Part shown: one piece after another, positions 12,634-26,108 of the stretch
Layout of the letters: every line of letters starts with the position of its first letter
Position numbering within the stretch: the first letter of the stretch is position 1
Source: Vanilla planifolia
Lineage: Eukaryota; Streptophyta; Magnoliopsida; Asparagales; Orchidaceae
Direction of reading: 5' to 3'
DNA: 64,000 bases
NCBI GenBank assembly: GCA_023846275.1
Contig: JAIUJO010000236.1
Coordinates: 382,001 to 446,000 of the forward strand
Notes under the pieces: model-generated
The model's database searches: none
What the model was told of the DNA's origin: nothing
Seen by the model: only the letters and a program-made list of their open reading frames with translations
Translations under genes and position numbers: made by a program

Positions 12634-15600
12634 AGAGTAAAGTATATAGGATGAGATGAGATGAGAGGAGAGGAGAGTAAAGTAGGGTAGAGCTAATCAG
12701 ACCATAATAGAGCAGAGGAGAGTAGAGAAGGTTAGAGTAAAGGAGAATAGAGAAGGTTATAGTAGAGTAGAGCAAAGCAGTGAATAGAAGAGCTAAGCAG
12801 AGCGTAGAAGATCAGACCAAAGTAGAGAGAAAAAGAGCTTAAATGAGTAGAGGAGAGCAAGGTAGAGTAGAGAAAAGTAGACCAGAACAGAATAGAGTAG
12901 AGCAAAGTAAAGCAGAGTAGAGTAGAGCTAGGTTAGGCAAGCTAAGGCCTGGCTAGGCGAGGCTAGGGTATAGTAGAGTGGAGCAAAGCAGAGTAGAGTA
13001 GAGTAGAGTATAGTGGAGTAGAATAGAGCTAGGTGAGGCTAGGCTTGGCTACAATAGAGTAGAGTATAGTAGAGTAGAGCAAAGAAAAATAGAGTAGAGT
13101 AGAGAAGACCAGAGCAGAGCAGAGCTTAGCAGAATAGAGTAGAGTAAAGCAATGCAGAGCAGGCCAGAGCAGAGATAGGTTAGGTTTGGCTCGACGAGGC
13201 CAGACTATGCTAGAGTAAAGTAGAATAGAGAGGAGTAGAGTAAAGAAGAGCAGAGTGGAGTTGATTGAGTAGAGAAGAGCAAAGGAAGGCAAGGCTAGAG
13301 TAGAGTAGAGTGGAGTAGAGCTAGGTTAGGCTAAGCGATGTTAGGCTAGGTTAGAGTACAGAACAGAGCAGGGAATAGCAAAGTAAAGTAAAGGATAGAA
13401 GAGAAGAGTAGAGCATAACAGAGTAGAGTGGATTAGAGGTGGGCTTGCTTAGGCTAGGCTAGGCTATGTTAGGCAAGGCTAGTTAGAGTGGAGTAGAGTA
13501 CAGTAGAGTAAAGCTTGGCTAGGCTAGGTTAGGGTAGGTTAGAGTAGAGTCGAGTACAGTGGAGTAGAGTAGAGTAGAGCGAGCCCATAAAAGGCTATGC
13601 TAGGCAAGGTAGGCTAGGACATGCTGAGCTAGGCTAAGCTAGGCTTGAGTGGACTAGAGTAGAATAGAGTAGAGTAGAGTATAATATAGTAGACCATTGT
13701 TGGGCTAGGGTAGTCTAGGCTAGAGTAGCATAGAGTAGAGTAGAGTAGAGTAGAGTAGAGTAGTGTAGAGTGTAGTAGAGTATAGTAGTGTATAGTCTAG
13801 TCTAGTAGAGTAGAATAGAGTAGAGTAGAGGAGAGCAGAGCAGAGTAAAGGAGAGTAGAGTAGAGCAGAAGAGTAGAGTTGAGTAGAGTAAAATAGAGTA
13901 GAGCAAAGTAGAGTAGCATAGGGAAAAGTAGAGTAGAGCATGGTAGAGTAGAGCAAAGCTAGGTTAGGCTAAGTTAGGAAAGGTTAGAGCACAATAGGGT
14001 AGAGTTGAGTAAAGTAGTGTATAGTAGAGTGGAGTACAGTAGAGCTAGGTTAGGTTAAGCAAGGTTTGGCTAAGTAGGCTAGGATAAGCTTGGCTAGGCT
14101 AAGCTAGGCTAGAGTAGAGTAGAGTGGACTATCATAGGGTAGAGCTAGATTATGCTAGGCTAGGTTGGAGTACAGTAGGTAGCATAGATTAGTGTAGAGT
14201 AGAGTAGAGTGGAGTGGAGTGGAGTAGAGTAGAGGAAGAGAGAGTAGAAGAGAAGAGAGGAGAGTAGAGTAGAGTAGAGTAGAAAGAGTAGAGCAGAGTA
14301 GAGCTGAGCATAGATATGCAAAGCAGAGTAGAGTAGAGAGGAGTAGAGTAAAGTAGAAACTAGTAAAGTAGAGAAAAGTGGAGTAGAGCAGAGTAGAGTT
14401 AGGTTAGGCTAGGCTACGCTAGGCTTGTGTATGGTAGAGTTGTAGAGTATAGTAGAGTAGAGTAGAGTAGAGCTAGATTAAGATAGACTTGACTAAGCTA
14501 GGTTAAAATAGAGAAGAGTAGATTATAATAGAGTAGAGTGGAGTAAACTAAAGGAAAGTTGTGTCAAGTATAGTAGAGTAGACTACAGTAGAGCTAATTT
14601 AGGATAGGTTAGGCTAAGCCAAGCTTGGTTAGAGTAGATTAGAATAGTGAAGGTTAGAGTTGAGTAGAGAATAACAAAGTAGAGTAGAGCAGAGTAGATC
14701 AGAGCAGAATAGAGCAAAGCAGAGTAGAATAGAGTTAGGCTAGGCTAGGCATGGCTACCATAGGTTAGATTAGGCTAGAGTAGAGTAGAGTAGACTAGAG
14801 TACAGTAGAGTATAATAGATTAGAGCAAGGTTGGGCTAAGCTAGGCAAGATTAAAGTAGAGTAGAGTAGAGTAGAGTAAGGTATAGTATAGCTAGGTTAA
14901 GCAAAGCTGGGCTCGAATAGGGTAGGGTAGGCTAGGGTAGAGCATAGTAGAGTAGAGTAGGGTGGAGTTTGTATAAGGGAGTAGTGGAGAGCAGGGTAAA
15001 ATAGAGCATATCAGAGCTGAGCAAAGTAGAGCATAAGAGATGAGAACAGAGTAAGGTAGAGTGAGGTTAGGCTAGGCTAGGCTAGAGTAGAGTAGAGTTG
15101 ACCTTGGTTAGGCTAGGCAAGGCTAGAGTACATTAGAGCAAAGTAGAGTAGAGTTGAGTAGAGTAAAATTGAGGAGAGTAGAGCAGAATATAGCAGAGAA
15201 GAGCAGAGCAGAGCAGATCAGAGAAGAGATGAGAAGAGCAGAGAAGAGTAGAGTAGAAATGAGTAGAGTAGGGCAGAGCTACTTTATGCTTGGCTAAGCT
15301 ACGTAGGCTAGGCTAGAGTAGAGTAGAGTCTAGCTAGGTTTGATTAGGCTTGGCTAGGTTAGGTTATAGTAGAGTTGAGTAGAGTAGAGTAGAGTAGAGC
15401 TTGTTTTGGTTAGGCAAGGCTAGAGTAGAGTAGAGTTGAGTAGAGTAGAGTAGAGTAGAGTTTAGTTGAGGAGAGCAAAAGAGAGCAGAGCAGAGTAGAG
15501 TTGAGTAGAGCATTAGAAAGTAGAGTAGAGCATAATAGAGTGTGGCATAGAAAAGCCAAGCAGAGTGGAGAAAAGTAGTGAAAATCTAAGTTAAGCTAGG

Positions 15601-16705
15601 ATAAGATAAGCAAGGTAGGCTAGGCTAGAGTTGAGTAGATTAAGGTAGAGCTAGGTTAGGCTAGGATAAGTTAGGCTAGGTTAGAGCAGAGTAAAATAGA
15701 GTAGAGTTGTGTAGGGTAGAGTAGAGCTATGTTAGCCTAAGCTAAGTAAGGCTAGGCTTGGTTATGGTAGGCTAGGCTAGAGTAAAGTAGAGTAGAGTAG
15801 AGTAGAGCTCAGTTTGGTTAGGTTAGGCTAAGAAAAAGTATAGTAGAATAAGATAGAGTAGAGCAAAGTAGACCAGAGTAGAGCTGAGTAAAGCAGAGCA
15901 GAGTGTGACAAAGTAGAGTAGAGCAGAGTAGAGCAGAGCAAAGTAGAGCATTGTTGATTAGAGTAGAGCTAGCTTAGGCTAAGCTAAGTTAGAGTTGAGT
16001 AGAGTAGAGTAGAGTGGAATGGAGTATAACATAGTAGAGTATAATATAATATAGTATAGTAGAGTAGAGTAGAGCTAGGTTTGGCTAGTCTAGGTAAGGC
16101 TATACTAGGATAAGCTATGTTTGGCTAGGCAAGAGTAGAATAGAGTCGAGTAAAGTAGAGTATAGTGGAGTGGAGTAGAGTTGGGTAGAGTAGAGCAGAG
16201 TAGAGCTAAGAAGACTAGAGCAGAGCAGAGTAGAACAAAGTAGATTAGGCTAGGGTAGAGTTACGTATAGTTGTGTAGAGTTGAGTAGAGTAGAGCTAAG
16301 TTAGGCTAAACTAGGTTGGAGTGGACTAGGTTAGAGTACTGTAGCAAGGAGTAGAGTTGAGTAGAGTATGTTAGATTAGAGCAGAGTAGAGCTACGTTGT
16401 GCTATGCTAGGCGAGGATAGGATAGGGTACGTTAGGCTAGGCTAGAGTAGAGTAAGGTTGACAAGGGAAGATTAGAGCAAAGAAGAGCAGAGCAATATAG
16501 AGTAGAGTGGAGGAGAGTAGAGTAGAGGAAAAGAGAGAAGAGTAGGAGAAAACTAGAGTAGAGTAGAGCTAATTTAGGCTAGGCTAGAGTAGAGTAAAGT
16601 TGAGTAGAGTATAATAGTGTAGAGTAAAGTATAATAAAGTTAGGTTAGGCTATCATAAGCTAGGAAAGGGTAAGCTAGACTAGGCTATAGTAGAATAGAG
16701 TAGAG

Positions 16706-17130
16706 CTAGTTTAGGCTAGGCTAGGCTAAACTAAGTTAGAGTAGAGTTGAGTAGAGTAGAGTAGAGTATATTAGAATAGAATAGAGTAGAGTAGAGTAGA
16801 GTAGAGCAAACTAGAGAAGAGAATATTAGAGCTGAGAGTGTAGAGTGAGGTTAGGCTAGATTAGAGTAGAGTAAAGTTAGGTTAGGCAAGGCTAGGTTAG
16901 AGTAAAGCAGAGTAGAGTAGAGCTAGTTTAGGCTTGGTTAAGCTAAACTAAGTTAGAGTAGAGTAGAGTAGAGTATATTAGCATAGAGTAGAGTGGAGTA
17001 GAGCAAAGTAGAGAAGAGAATAATAGAGTTGAGAGTGTGGAGTAGAGTGAGGTTAGGCTAGATTAGAGTAGAATAAAGCTAGGTTAGGCAAGGCTTGGTT
17101 AGAGTAAAGTAGAGGAGAGCAAAGGAGAGG
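16706..17130 (+). repeat. 217-bp tandem duplication
   Basis: Copy 1 starts at 16706 and copy 2 at 16923, both with CTAGTTTAGGCT. The same later landmarks follow in each: CTAAACTAAGTTAGAG, GAGTATATTAG, AGAGAAGAGAAT, GAGAGTGT, GTGAGGTTAGGCTAGATTAG, then a GGTTAGGCAAGGC block. Small indels and substitutions separate the copies. Confidence 0.85.
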
Positions 17131-20100
17131 AGAGGAGAGCATTTTGGAGCATAGTAAAGTAGAGTAGAGTGGAGTAGATCAAATTAGAGTAGAGAAGAGT
17201 AGGGTATAGTAGAGAAGAGCATAACAAAGTGGAGTAGAGATGAGATATGTTAGCTTATGCTAGGCTTGGCTTGAGTTGAGTAGATTAGAGTAGAGTAGAG
17301 TAGAGTAGAGCAAAGCTTGAATAAGTTAAGCAAGGCTAAGCTAGGCTAAGCTAGGCAAGGCTAGGCAAGACAATAGTTGAGTAATAGAGTAGAGTATAGT
17401 AGAGTAGAGCTACATTAGGTTAGGTTAGGCTTGGCTAGGATAGGCTATGTTATAGTAGAGTAGAGTAGAGAAGTGCAAAGCAGTGTAGAGTATAGTACTG
17501 TAGAGTGGAGCAGAGCAGAGTAGAGTAGAGTAGAGTAGACGTGAGTAGAGTAGAGCAAAGTAGAGTAGAGCATAGCAGAGTAGAGTAGAGCAGAGTAGAG
17601 TAGAGCAGAGTAGAGCAGAGTAGAGCTAGGTTAGCCAAGGCTAGGTTAAGCAAAACTAGGCTAGGCTAAGCTAAGCAAGGCTAAGCTAGGCTAGGCTATC
17701 CTAAGCTTGACTAGTGTAAGAGAGTATAGTAGAGTAGAGCTAGGTTAGGTTAGGTAAGGTAAGGCTAGGCTAAACTAGGGTAGAGTAGAGCAAAGTATAG
17801 TAGAGTAGAGTAGTGCAGAGTAGAGTAAAAAAGAGCAGAGAAAAGGAGAATAGTGTAGAGAAAAGTAAGGCAGAGTATTGTAAAGTAAAGTATAATAAAG
17901 CAGAGTTGAGTAGAGTTGAGCCAGCTTTGGCTGGGCTAAGCTAGGCAAGGCCAGGCTAGGGTTGGTTAGGGTAAGCTAAGCAAGGCTAGAGTATAATAGA
18001 GTAGAGTAGAGTAGAAGTGACTAGAGTAAAGTAGAGTAGAGTAGAGCATGGTTAGGCTAGGCTTGGCTTGGCTAGATTAGAGTAGAAGGAAGCATAGCAT
18101 AGTAGAGTAGAGTAGAGTAGAGTAGTGCATAGTAGAGTAGAGTAGAGCTAAGATAAGCTATGTTAGATAGGCCTAAGATTGGCTAGGCAAGGCAAGGCAA
18201 GGTTAAAGTATAATACAGTAGGATGGAGTAGAGTATAGTAGAGTAGAGTAGGGTAGAGCTAAGTTAGCCTAGGCTAAGCTAGGCTTGGCTAAAGTATAGA
18301 GTAGAATAGAGTAGGGTAGAGTATAATAGAGTAGAGTAGAGCAGAGTAGAGTACAGCAGAGCAGAGTAGAGTAGAGTAGAGTAGGGTAGAGAAGAGTAGA
18401 GTAGAAAGAGCAGAGCATAACATAGCCAAGTAGAGTAGAGCAGAGCTCGAGTTAGGCTAGGTAAGGTTAAGCTAGACGAGAGTAGAGCTTGGTTATGTTA
18501 GATCAGACTAGGTTAGAGTAGAGTACAGTAGAATAAAGTAGAGTAGAGTAGAGTGGTGTAGAGTAGAGTATAGTAGAGTAGAAATAGGTTAGGTTAGGCT
18601 ATGCTAGAATTTACTAGAGTAGAGTAGAGTAAGCTAAGGTTAGGCTAGGCTAGGTTATGGAAGAGACAAGAAGATAGAGTAGAGTTGAGCAAAGTAGAGG
18701 TGTAGAGTATAGTAGAGCTGAGTAGAGTAGAGTAGAGGAAAGGAGAGTAGAGTAGAGCAAAATAGAGTTGAGTTTAGTGGAGTAGAGAAGAATAGGGTAG
18801 AGTAGAGCAAAGCAAGGTAGGGTAGAGCAGAGAAGAGCAAAGCAAAGTATTGCAGAGTAAAGTATTGAATAGCAAAGCATAATAGAGCTAGATTAGTTTG
18901 AGTTATGCTAGGCTAGGCTAGGCTACATTAGAGTAAAGTATAGTAGAGTAGGGTAGAGTAGAGTAGAGTATAGTAGATTAGAGCATAGTAAAGCAAGGTT
19001 AGGCTAGGATAGGCTAAGCTAGAGTATAATAGAGTAGAGTAGAGCAGAGCAAAGCAGAGCATAGTAGAGCAGAGCAGAGTAGTGTAAAGTAGAGCATAAT
19101 ATAGTCTTGTTAGGATAAGTTAGGCAAGTTTAGGCTAGCTTTAGCTAGGCTAGGCTAGGCAAGGTTATAGTAGAGTAAAATAGAGCCAAATGGAGTTGTG
19201 CAAAGTATAGTAGAGTATAGTAGAGTAGAGCTAGGTTATGCAAGGCTAAGCTTGGCTAGGTAAGCTATGGTAGTCAAGCTATGCTAGGCTAGAGTAGGGC
19301 AAGGCTAGGATAGGCTAGGATAAGAAAAGCTAGGGTAGAGTGCTGAGTAGAGTAAAGCAGAGAAGAGTAGAATTAAGCACAAAAGAGTAGAGCTAGGTTA
19401 TTATGTGCTAGGCTAGGATAGGCATGGCTATGATGAGTATAATAGAGTAGAGTAGAGTAGAGAAGAGTAGAGTAGAGTAGAGTTGAGCAGAGTATAGCTA
19501 GGTTAGGCTAGGCTAGACTAAATTAGGCTATGGAAGAGTGAGTAGAGTAGAGTAGAGTGGAGAAGAGCAGAAAAGAGCAAAGTATAGTAGAGTATAGAAG
19601 TGTATTGCAGAGTAGAGTGAGGTTAGCCTACGTTAGGCTAAGCTATGCTAGGTTAGTCTAGGTTAGAGTAGGGTAGAGTAAAGTAGAGTAGAGTAGAGTA
19701 GAGTAGAGTACAGAAGAATAGAATAAAGTAAAGCAGAGCAGAATAGAGTAGCAGAGCAGAGTCGAGCAAAGTACGGTAGAGCATAGCAGAGTAGTGTAGA
19801 GCAATAAAGAGTAGAGTAAAGCTAGGTTAGGCTAAGCTAGGCTAGCTTAGGCTAAATTAGAGTAGAGTAAAGTAGAATAGACTAGAGTAGAGTAGAGTAG
19901 AATAGAGTAGAGTATAGTAGGATAGAGTAGAGTAGAGTAGGGTGGAGTAGAATAGAGAAGACTTTAATAGAGTAAGAGTTGAGTAGGGAACAGTAAAGTA
20001 GAATAAAGAAGAGTAGAGTTAGGTTAGGCTCAGTTAGGAGAGGCTATGCTAGGCTAGGCAAGGCCAGAGTGGAGTAGAATAGAGTAGAGTAGAGTAGAGT

Positions 20101-21125
20101 ACAGTAAGGCGAGGTTAGGTTAGGTTGGCTAGGCTAGGTTAAAGTAGAGAAGAGTAGAATTAAGTAAAGCATAGTATATAAGAGTAGAGAAGAGAAGAAT
20201 AAAGCAAAGAAGAGCAAAGCTGAGCTAAGTGGAGTAGAGCAGAGCAGAGTAGAGCGAAGCAGAGTATAGCATAGTAGAGTAGAGCAAAGTAGAGTAGATA
20301 GGAGTGGACCATAGTAGACCAGAGCTAGGTTATGCTAGGTTAGGATAGGCTAAGCTAAAGTATAGTAGTATAGAGTAAACTAGAGCAGAGCAGAGCTAGG
20401 TTAAGATAGGCTATGCTAGGTTAAGTTAGCTTAGACTAGTGAGGCTAGGCCAGGATAGAGTAGAGTATTGTAGAGAGAGTAGAATAGAGTAGATTAGAGC
20501 TCGATTAGGTTAGGCTAGGCTAGGCAAAAGGAGAGTTTTGTAGAGTAGAGTTGAGTAGAATAGAGTAGGGTAGAGCTAGTTAGGCTTGGCAAGGGTAGAC
20601 TATGCTAGAGTATAATAGAGTAGAGTAGAGTAGAGTTGAGAAGAGTGGAGTAGAGAAAATCAAAGAAGAGTAGAGTAGAGTAAAGCTAAGTTAAGCTAGG
20701 CCATTCTCGATTACATTATGCTAGAGTAGAGTAGAATAGAATAGCATAGAGAAGATTGTAGTAGAGTAGAGTAGAATAGGGCAGAGCCAGGTTAGGTTAG
20801 GCAAGGTGAGGTTAGGCTAGGCTAAGCTAGTTTAAGCTTGGCTAGAGTAGAGTATAGTAGAGTAGAGTGGAGTAGATAAGAGTTGAGCTAGGTTTTGTTT
20901 GGTTAGGCTAGGCTAAAGTAGAGTAGAATAGAGTAGAGCAGGGTAGAGCAGAGTAAGATAGAGCAGAGTAGGGTAGAGTAGAGTATAGTAGAGCAAAACA
21001 GATTAGAGTGGAGTAGAGTAGAGAAGAGAAGAGTAGAGCATAACAGAGAAGAGTAGTGCAGAGCAATGTTAGGTTAGGCTACGCTACACTAGGCTATGCT
21101 AAGCTTGGTTAGAGTAGGCTAGGCT

Positions 21126-21183
21126 AAGTTAGACTAGCTAGGCTAGGCTAGGCTAAGTTAGACTAGCTAGGCTAGGCTAGGCT
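21126..21183 (+). repeat. Exact 29-bp tandem duplication in a GGCTA block
   Basis: Two identical 29-bp copies (21126-21154 and 21155-21183) begin AAGTTAGACTAGCTAGG and carry a register slip (CTAGCTAGG) at the same place. The shared slip shows that they arose as one copied segment. Confidence 0.92.
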
Positions 21184-21450
21184 ATAGTAGAGTGGAGTAG
21201 AGTAGAGTAGAGTAGAGTAGAGTAGAGTAGAGTGGAGCAAGGTAGAGTATTGAAGAGTAGAGTTAGGTTAAGCTAGGCTAGGTTAGGCTAAGTTATAGTA
21301 GAGTAGAGTATATTATAACAGAGTAGATTAGAGTAGAGTTGAGCTAGGTTAGGCTAGTATTGGCTTGGCTTGGCAAAAATAAGGTAGGTTTGGCTAGGCT
21401 AGAGTATTATAAAGTAGAATTGAGCAGAGTAGAGTAGAGTAGGTTAGAGT

Positions 21451-21510
21451 AGAGTAGGGTAAAGTATAATAGAGTAGAGTAGAGTAGGGTAAAGTATTAT
21501 AGAATAGAGT
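21451..21510 (+). repeat. 30-bp near-identical tandem duplication
   Basis: Two adjacent 30-bp segments (21451-21480 and 21481-21510) both read AGAGTAGGGTAAAGTAT and then an A/T-rich variant before returning to GAGTA. They differ at only two or three bases. Confidence 0.75.
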
Positions 21511-24341
21511 AGAGTAGAGCAGAGCAGAGCTAGGTTAGGCTGGGCTAGACTAGAATAGAGTTGAGCATAGTGGATTACAGTAGAGCAGAGCTGGACTTGG
21601 CTAGGATAAGTTAGTCTCAATTAGAGTAGAGTAGAGTACAATAGAGTATAGTAAAGTAGAGTGGAGTAGAGCTAGCTTAGCTTAGGCTATGCTACGGTAG
21701 GCTAGATGAGGCTAGGGTAAGCTAGAGTAGATAGAGTAGAGTGGAGCAGAGTAGAATAAAGTAAAGCAGAGTAAAGAATAACAGAGTAGAGTAGAGAATA
21801 ATAGAGCATAGTAAAGTAAAGCTAGGTTAGGTTAAGCTAAGCTAGGTTAGAGTAGAGTGGAGTTGAATTGAGTAGGGTAAGTAGAGTAGAGTATAGTAGA
21901 GCATAGTAGAGTAGAGTAAAGCAAGGTTAGGCTAGACTAGATTAGGCTAGGCTAGAGTAGAGTAGAGTAGAGTGGAGTGGAGCATAGCAAATTAAAGCAG
22001 AGTAGAGTAGAGCAAAGAAGTGTAGAGTAGAGCAGAGCAAAAAAGAGCACAGTAGAGTATAGTAGAGTATTGAAGAGTAGAGTAGAGCTTGGTTAGCCTA
22101 AGTTAGGAAAAGCTATGCTAGGTTAGGAAGGTTAGTCTATATTAGGGTAGAGTATGCAGAGTGGAGTAGAGAAGAGTGCAATAAAGTAGAGTAGAGTAGA
22201 GTGGAGCTAAGCAGAGTAAAGTAGAGTAAAGAATAACAAAATTGAGTAGAGTACAGTAGAGTAGAGTAAAGCAAAGCAGAGGATAGTAAAGAAAAACAGA
22301 GTAGTGCAAAGCAGAGTAGAGCAAAGTTAGGCTAAGTTAATATAGTAGACAAGAATAGAGCAGAGTAGGGTTGAGTAGATTAGAGCACAATAGAGTAGAG
22401 AAGAGTAGAGTGTAGTAAAGTAGAGTAGAGTAAAATATAGTGAAGTAGTGTAAAGTAGTGTATAGTGGAGTAGAATAAAGTAGAGTTAGGTTAGGCTAGG
22501 CTAGGCAAGGCTACGCTCGACTAGGCTAGAGTAGAGTAGAGTAGAGCTTGGTTATGCTAGGCTAGGCTAAGCTTAGTTAGAGTGGAGTAGAGTGTTATAG
22601 AGTAGATTAGAGTAGTGTAGGGTAATGTTAGCTAGGCTAGGGTAAGCAAAGCTAAGCTCGAGTAGAGTAGAGTGGAGCAGAGCATAATATAGTAGAGTAG
22701 AGCTAGGCTAAGCTAGGCTAGGCTATACATGGCAAGAGTAGATTAGAGTATAATAGAGTAATGTAAAGAAGAGTAGAGTAGGGCAGAGTATAGTAAAGAA
22801 GAGTAGAGTTGAATAAAGTAGAGTAGAGTAGAGCAGAACATAGTAGAGAAAAATAGAGCATAATAAAGCAGAGTGGAGTAGGGCAGAGTAGAGTAGAGTA
22901 GAGCTAGGTTAGGTTAGGCTAGGCTAGGCTAGGTTAGAGCAGAGTGTAATAGAGCAGAGTAGAGTAGAGTAGAGCAGAATAAGTAGAGCATAGTAGAGCA
23001 AAGTAGAACAGAGCACAGCAGAGTAGAGCAAAATTGAGTATAGTAGATAAAATAGAGCAGAGTTGAGCTTACGAAGTAAGATAGAGTTAAGTTAGGCTAG
23101 GCTAGAGTAGAGAATAAATAGGTTAGACTAGGCTAAGTTAGGGTAGAGTAAAGTATAGTAGAGTAGAGTAGGGTAGAGCAGAGTAGAGTGTAGTATGGTA
23201 GAGTAATGTAGAGTAGAGAAGAGTAGAGTAGAGTATAGTAGAATATAGTAGAGTATAGTAGAGTAGAGTATTGTAGAATAAAGTAAAGCTTGGTTAGCCT
23301 ATGCTATGCTATAGTTGAGTAGAGCAGAGCCGAAGAAAGCAGAGCAGAGCATATCAATGTCGAGAAGAGCAGAGTAGATTAGAGCATAGCAGAGCAGAGA
23401 AGGGTGGAGTAGAGTAGAGCAGAGTAGAACTGAGCAGAGTAGAGTAGAGTATGAAAAAGCATAGTAGAGCTAGGTTAGGCTGAGCAAGGCTAGGCTGGGC
23501 TAGGTTAGAGTAGAGTAAAGTAGAGTAGAGTATAGTAGAGTAGAGTAGTATAGAGTAGAGTGGAATATAGTAGAGTAGAGTAGAGCATTGTATGGTAGAG
23601 TAAAGGAGAGTAGAGTAGAGTATAGCTAGGTTAGGCAAGGCAAGGCTAGCCTAGTTTAAGCTTGGCTAGAGTAGAGTAGAGTAGAATAGAGTATAGTAGA
23701 GTATAGTAGATTAGAGTAGAGTAGAGCTAGGTTAGGATAGGCAAGGCTAGGCTAGGTTAAGATAGGCTATGCAAGGCTAGGCTTCCCTAGGGTAGCTTAG
23801 GCTAGGCTAGAGTGGAGTAAAGTAGAGTAGAGTAGAGTAGAGTAGAATAGAGTGGAGTATAGTGGAGTAGAGTCAAGCCTGGTTAGGCAAGGCTAGAGGA
23901 GGGTAGAGTAGAGTAGAGTAAAGTGGAGTAGAGTAGATTAGAGTAGAATAGAGTAGTGTAGCATGGAGTAGAGTAGAGTAGAATAGAGTAAAGTAGAGGA
24001 GAGCAGAGGAGAGCAAAGTAGAGCAAAGTAGAGCAGAGTAGAGTAGAGCAGAGATGAGCATAAGAGTAGTATACAATAGAGTAGAGTAGAATAAAATAGA
24101 GCAGAGTGAAGTAACATGGAGCAAAGTATTACAAAGTAGAAGAGAGTAGAGTAAAGTAGAGCTGAGCTAGGCTAGGCTTAAGTAGAGTAGAGTAGAGTAG
24201 AGTATAATAGGGCTAGATAAGGCTAGGCTTGGAAAAGCTAGGCTTGAGTAGAGTAGAGTAAAGTAGAATAGAGTAATGTAGAGTCGAGTAATTTAGAGTA
24301 GATTTGAGTAAAGTGGAGTAGAATAGAGTAGAGTAGAGTAT

Positions 24342-24408
24342 AGGAGAGAAGAGGAGAGGAGGGGAGAGGAAAGAAGAGGAGAGAAGGGGAGAGAAGAGGA
24401 GAGAAGAG
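24342..24408 (+). repeat. Longest homopurine island (67 bp)
   Basis: Sixty-seven bases contain only A and G, with several GGGGAGAG and AAGAGGAGAG sub-motifs. This is the longest pure purine tract I found in the window. It lies inside a GAGTA-rich stretch and reads as a locally expanded purine variant of the pentamer. Confidence 0.88.
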
Positions 24409-25247
24409 TAGAGCAGAGCAGAGCAAAGTAGAGCAAAACTGAGTAGAGCAAAGCAAAACAGGGTATATAAAAGCAAGTAGAGTAGTGCATAGTAGAGCAT
24501 AATGGAGTAGAGCAAAACAAAGTAGAGGAGAGTATAGTAGACTAGAGAAAAGCAAAGTAAAGTAGAGTAGAGAAAAGCGGAGCTAGTTTAGGCTAGGTTA
24601 GGCTAGAGTAGAGTAGAGTAGAGTAGAGTATAGAGTAGAATGGAGTAGAGTAGAGTAGAGTATAATAGAGCTAGGATAGGCTATGTTTGGGTAGGCTAGG
24701 TTAGAGTAGAGTAGAGTAATGCAAAGTAAAGTAAAGTGGAGTAGAGCTAGGTTAGGTTGGGCGAAGCTAGACTAAGCTAGGCTAGGCTAGGCTAAGCTTA
24801 GGTACGCTAATTTAGCTAGAGTAGAGTAGAGCAAGAGTAGGTTAAAATCGAGTAGAGTATACTAAAGTAGAGGAGATTTGAGCCGAGCAGAGAAAAGTAG
24901 AGTAGAGAAGAGTATAGTGGAGCAGAGTAGAAGAGAGTAGAGTAGAGTAGAGCAGAGTAGAGATATAGTAGGTTAAGCTAGGCTAAAGAAGAGTATAGTA
25001 GAGTAGATTAGAGTAGAGCTAGGTTAGATGAGGCTATGTTATGTTAGATTAGAGTAGAGTTGAGTAGTGTAAACTGGTTCAAGTAGAATAGAGTAGAGTA
25101 AAGTGAAGTAGAGTAGAGCTAGGTTAGGCTAGGCTAGGATAGCCTAATCTTAATAAGGCTAAGCTAGAGTAGAGTATAGTAGTGTAGAGTAGAGGAGAGT
25201 AGAATAGAGTAGTGCAGAGCAGAGCAAAGTGAAGTAGAGTAGAGTAC

Positions 25248-25273
25248 AAGAGAGGAGAGGAGAAGGGAGGAGA
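25248..25273 (+). repeat. Short homopurine island
   Basis: Twenty-six bases of A/G only (GAGAGGAGAGG followed by AGAAGGGAGG) sit in a GAGTA-rich stretch. It is of the same type as the longer islands. Confidence 0.75.
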
Positions 25274-26108
25274 CGAGAGTAGAGTGAAGAAGAATAGAGC
25301 TAAGTAGACCAAAGCAAAGTAGAGAAAAGCATAACAGAGCAGAGTAGAGTAGAGTATAGCAAGGTTAGGCTAGGCAAGGCTTGGTTAGGTTATAGTAGAT
25401 TAGATTTGAGTAGAGTAGAGTAAAGTAGGTTAGAGCTAGTGTTAGGCTAGGGTAGGTTATAGTAGTGTAGAGTAGAGTAGAGCAAGGTTAGGTTAGGCTA
25501 AGGTATGCTAAGCTAGGCTAGAGTAGATAAGGGTATAGTTGAGTAGAGTAGAGCAAGGTTAAGCTAGGCTATGTTAGAGTATAGTAGAGCAGAGTTTTGT
25601 AGAGTAGTGTAGAGTAGAGCAAAACAGAGTAAAATAGAGCATAGTAGAGCATAAAAGAGCAGAGCAGAGTGGACCAGAGTAGAGAAGAGCAGAGTAGAGC
25701 TAGGTTAAGCTAGGCTAGGCATGGCTATGCTAGGCTAAGTTAGGCTAAGCTGGGTTAGGCATGGTTAAAGTAGAGTAGAGTAGAGTAAAGTAGAGCTAAG
25801 TTAGGCTAGGCTATGGTTGGTAAGCTAGAGAAGAGTAGAGTGGAGTAGAATAGAGTAAAGTAGAGCTTGGTTAGGCTAGGTTAAGCTTGGCTATGCTAGA
25901 GTACAGAGTAGAGAAGAGGAGAGCAGAACAAAGTAGAGTAGAGCAGAGCAGAGTAGAGTAGAGAAGGGTTGAGTTGAGCATAGCATAATAGCATAGAGCA
26001 GAGTAGAGTAGAGCTAGATTTGGCAAGGTTAGGCTAGGCTAAGCTTGGCTAGGCAAGGCAAGGCTAGGCTAGGCTATGGTAGAGTAAATTGGAGTAGAGT
26101 AGAGTAAA

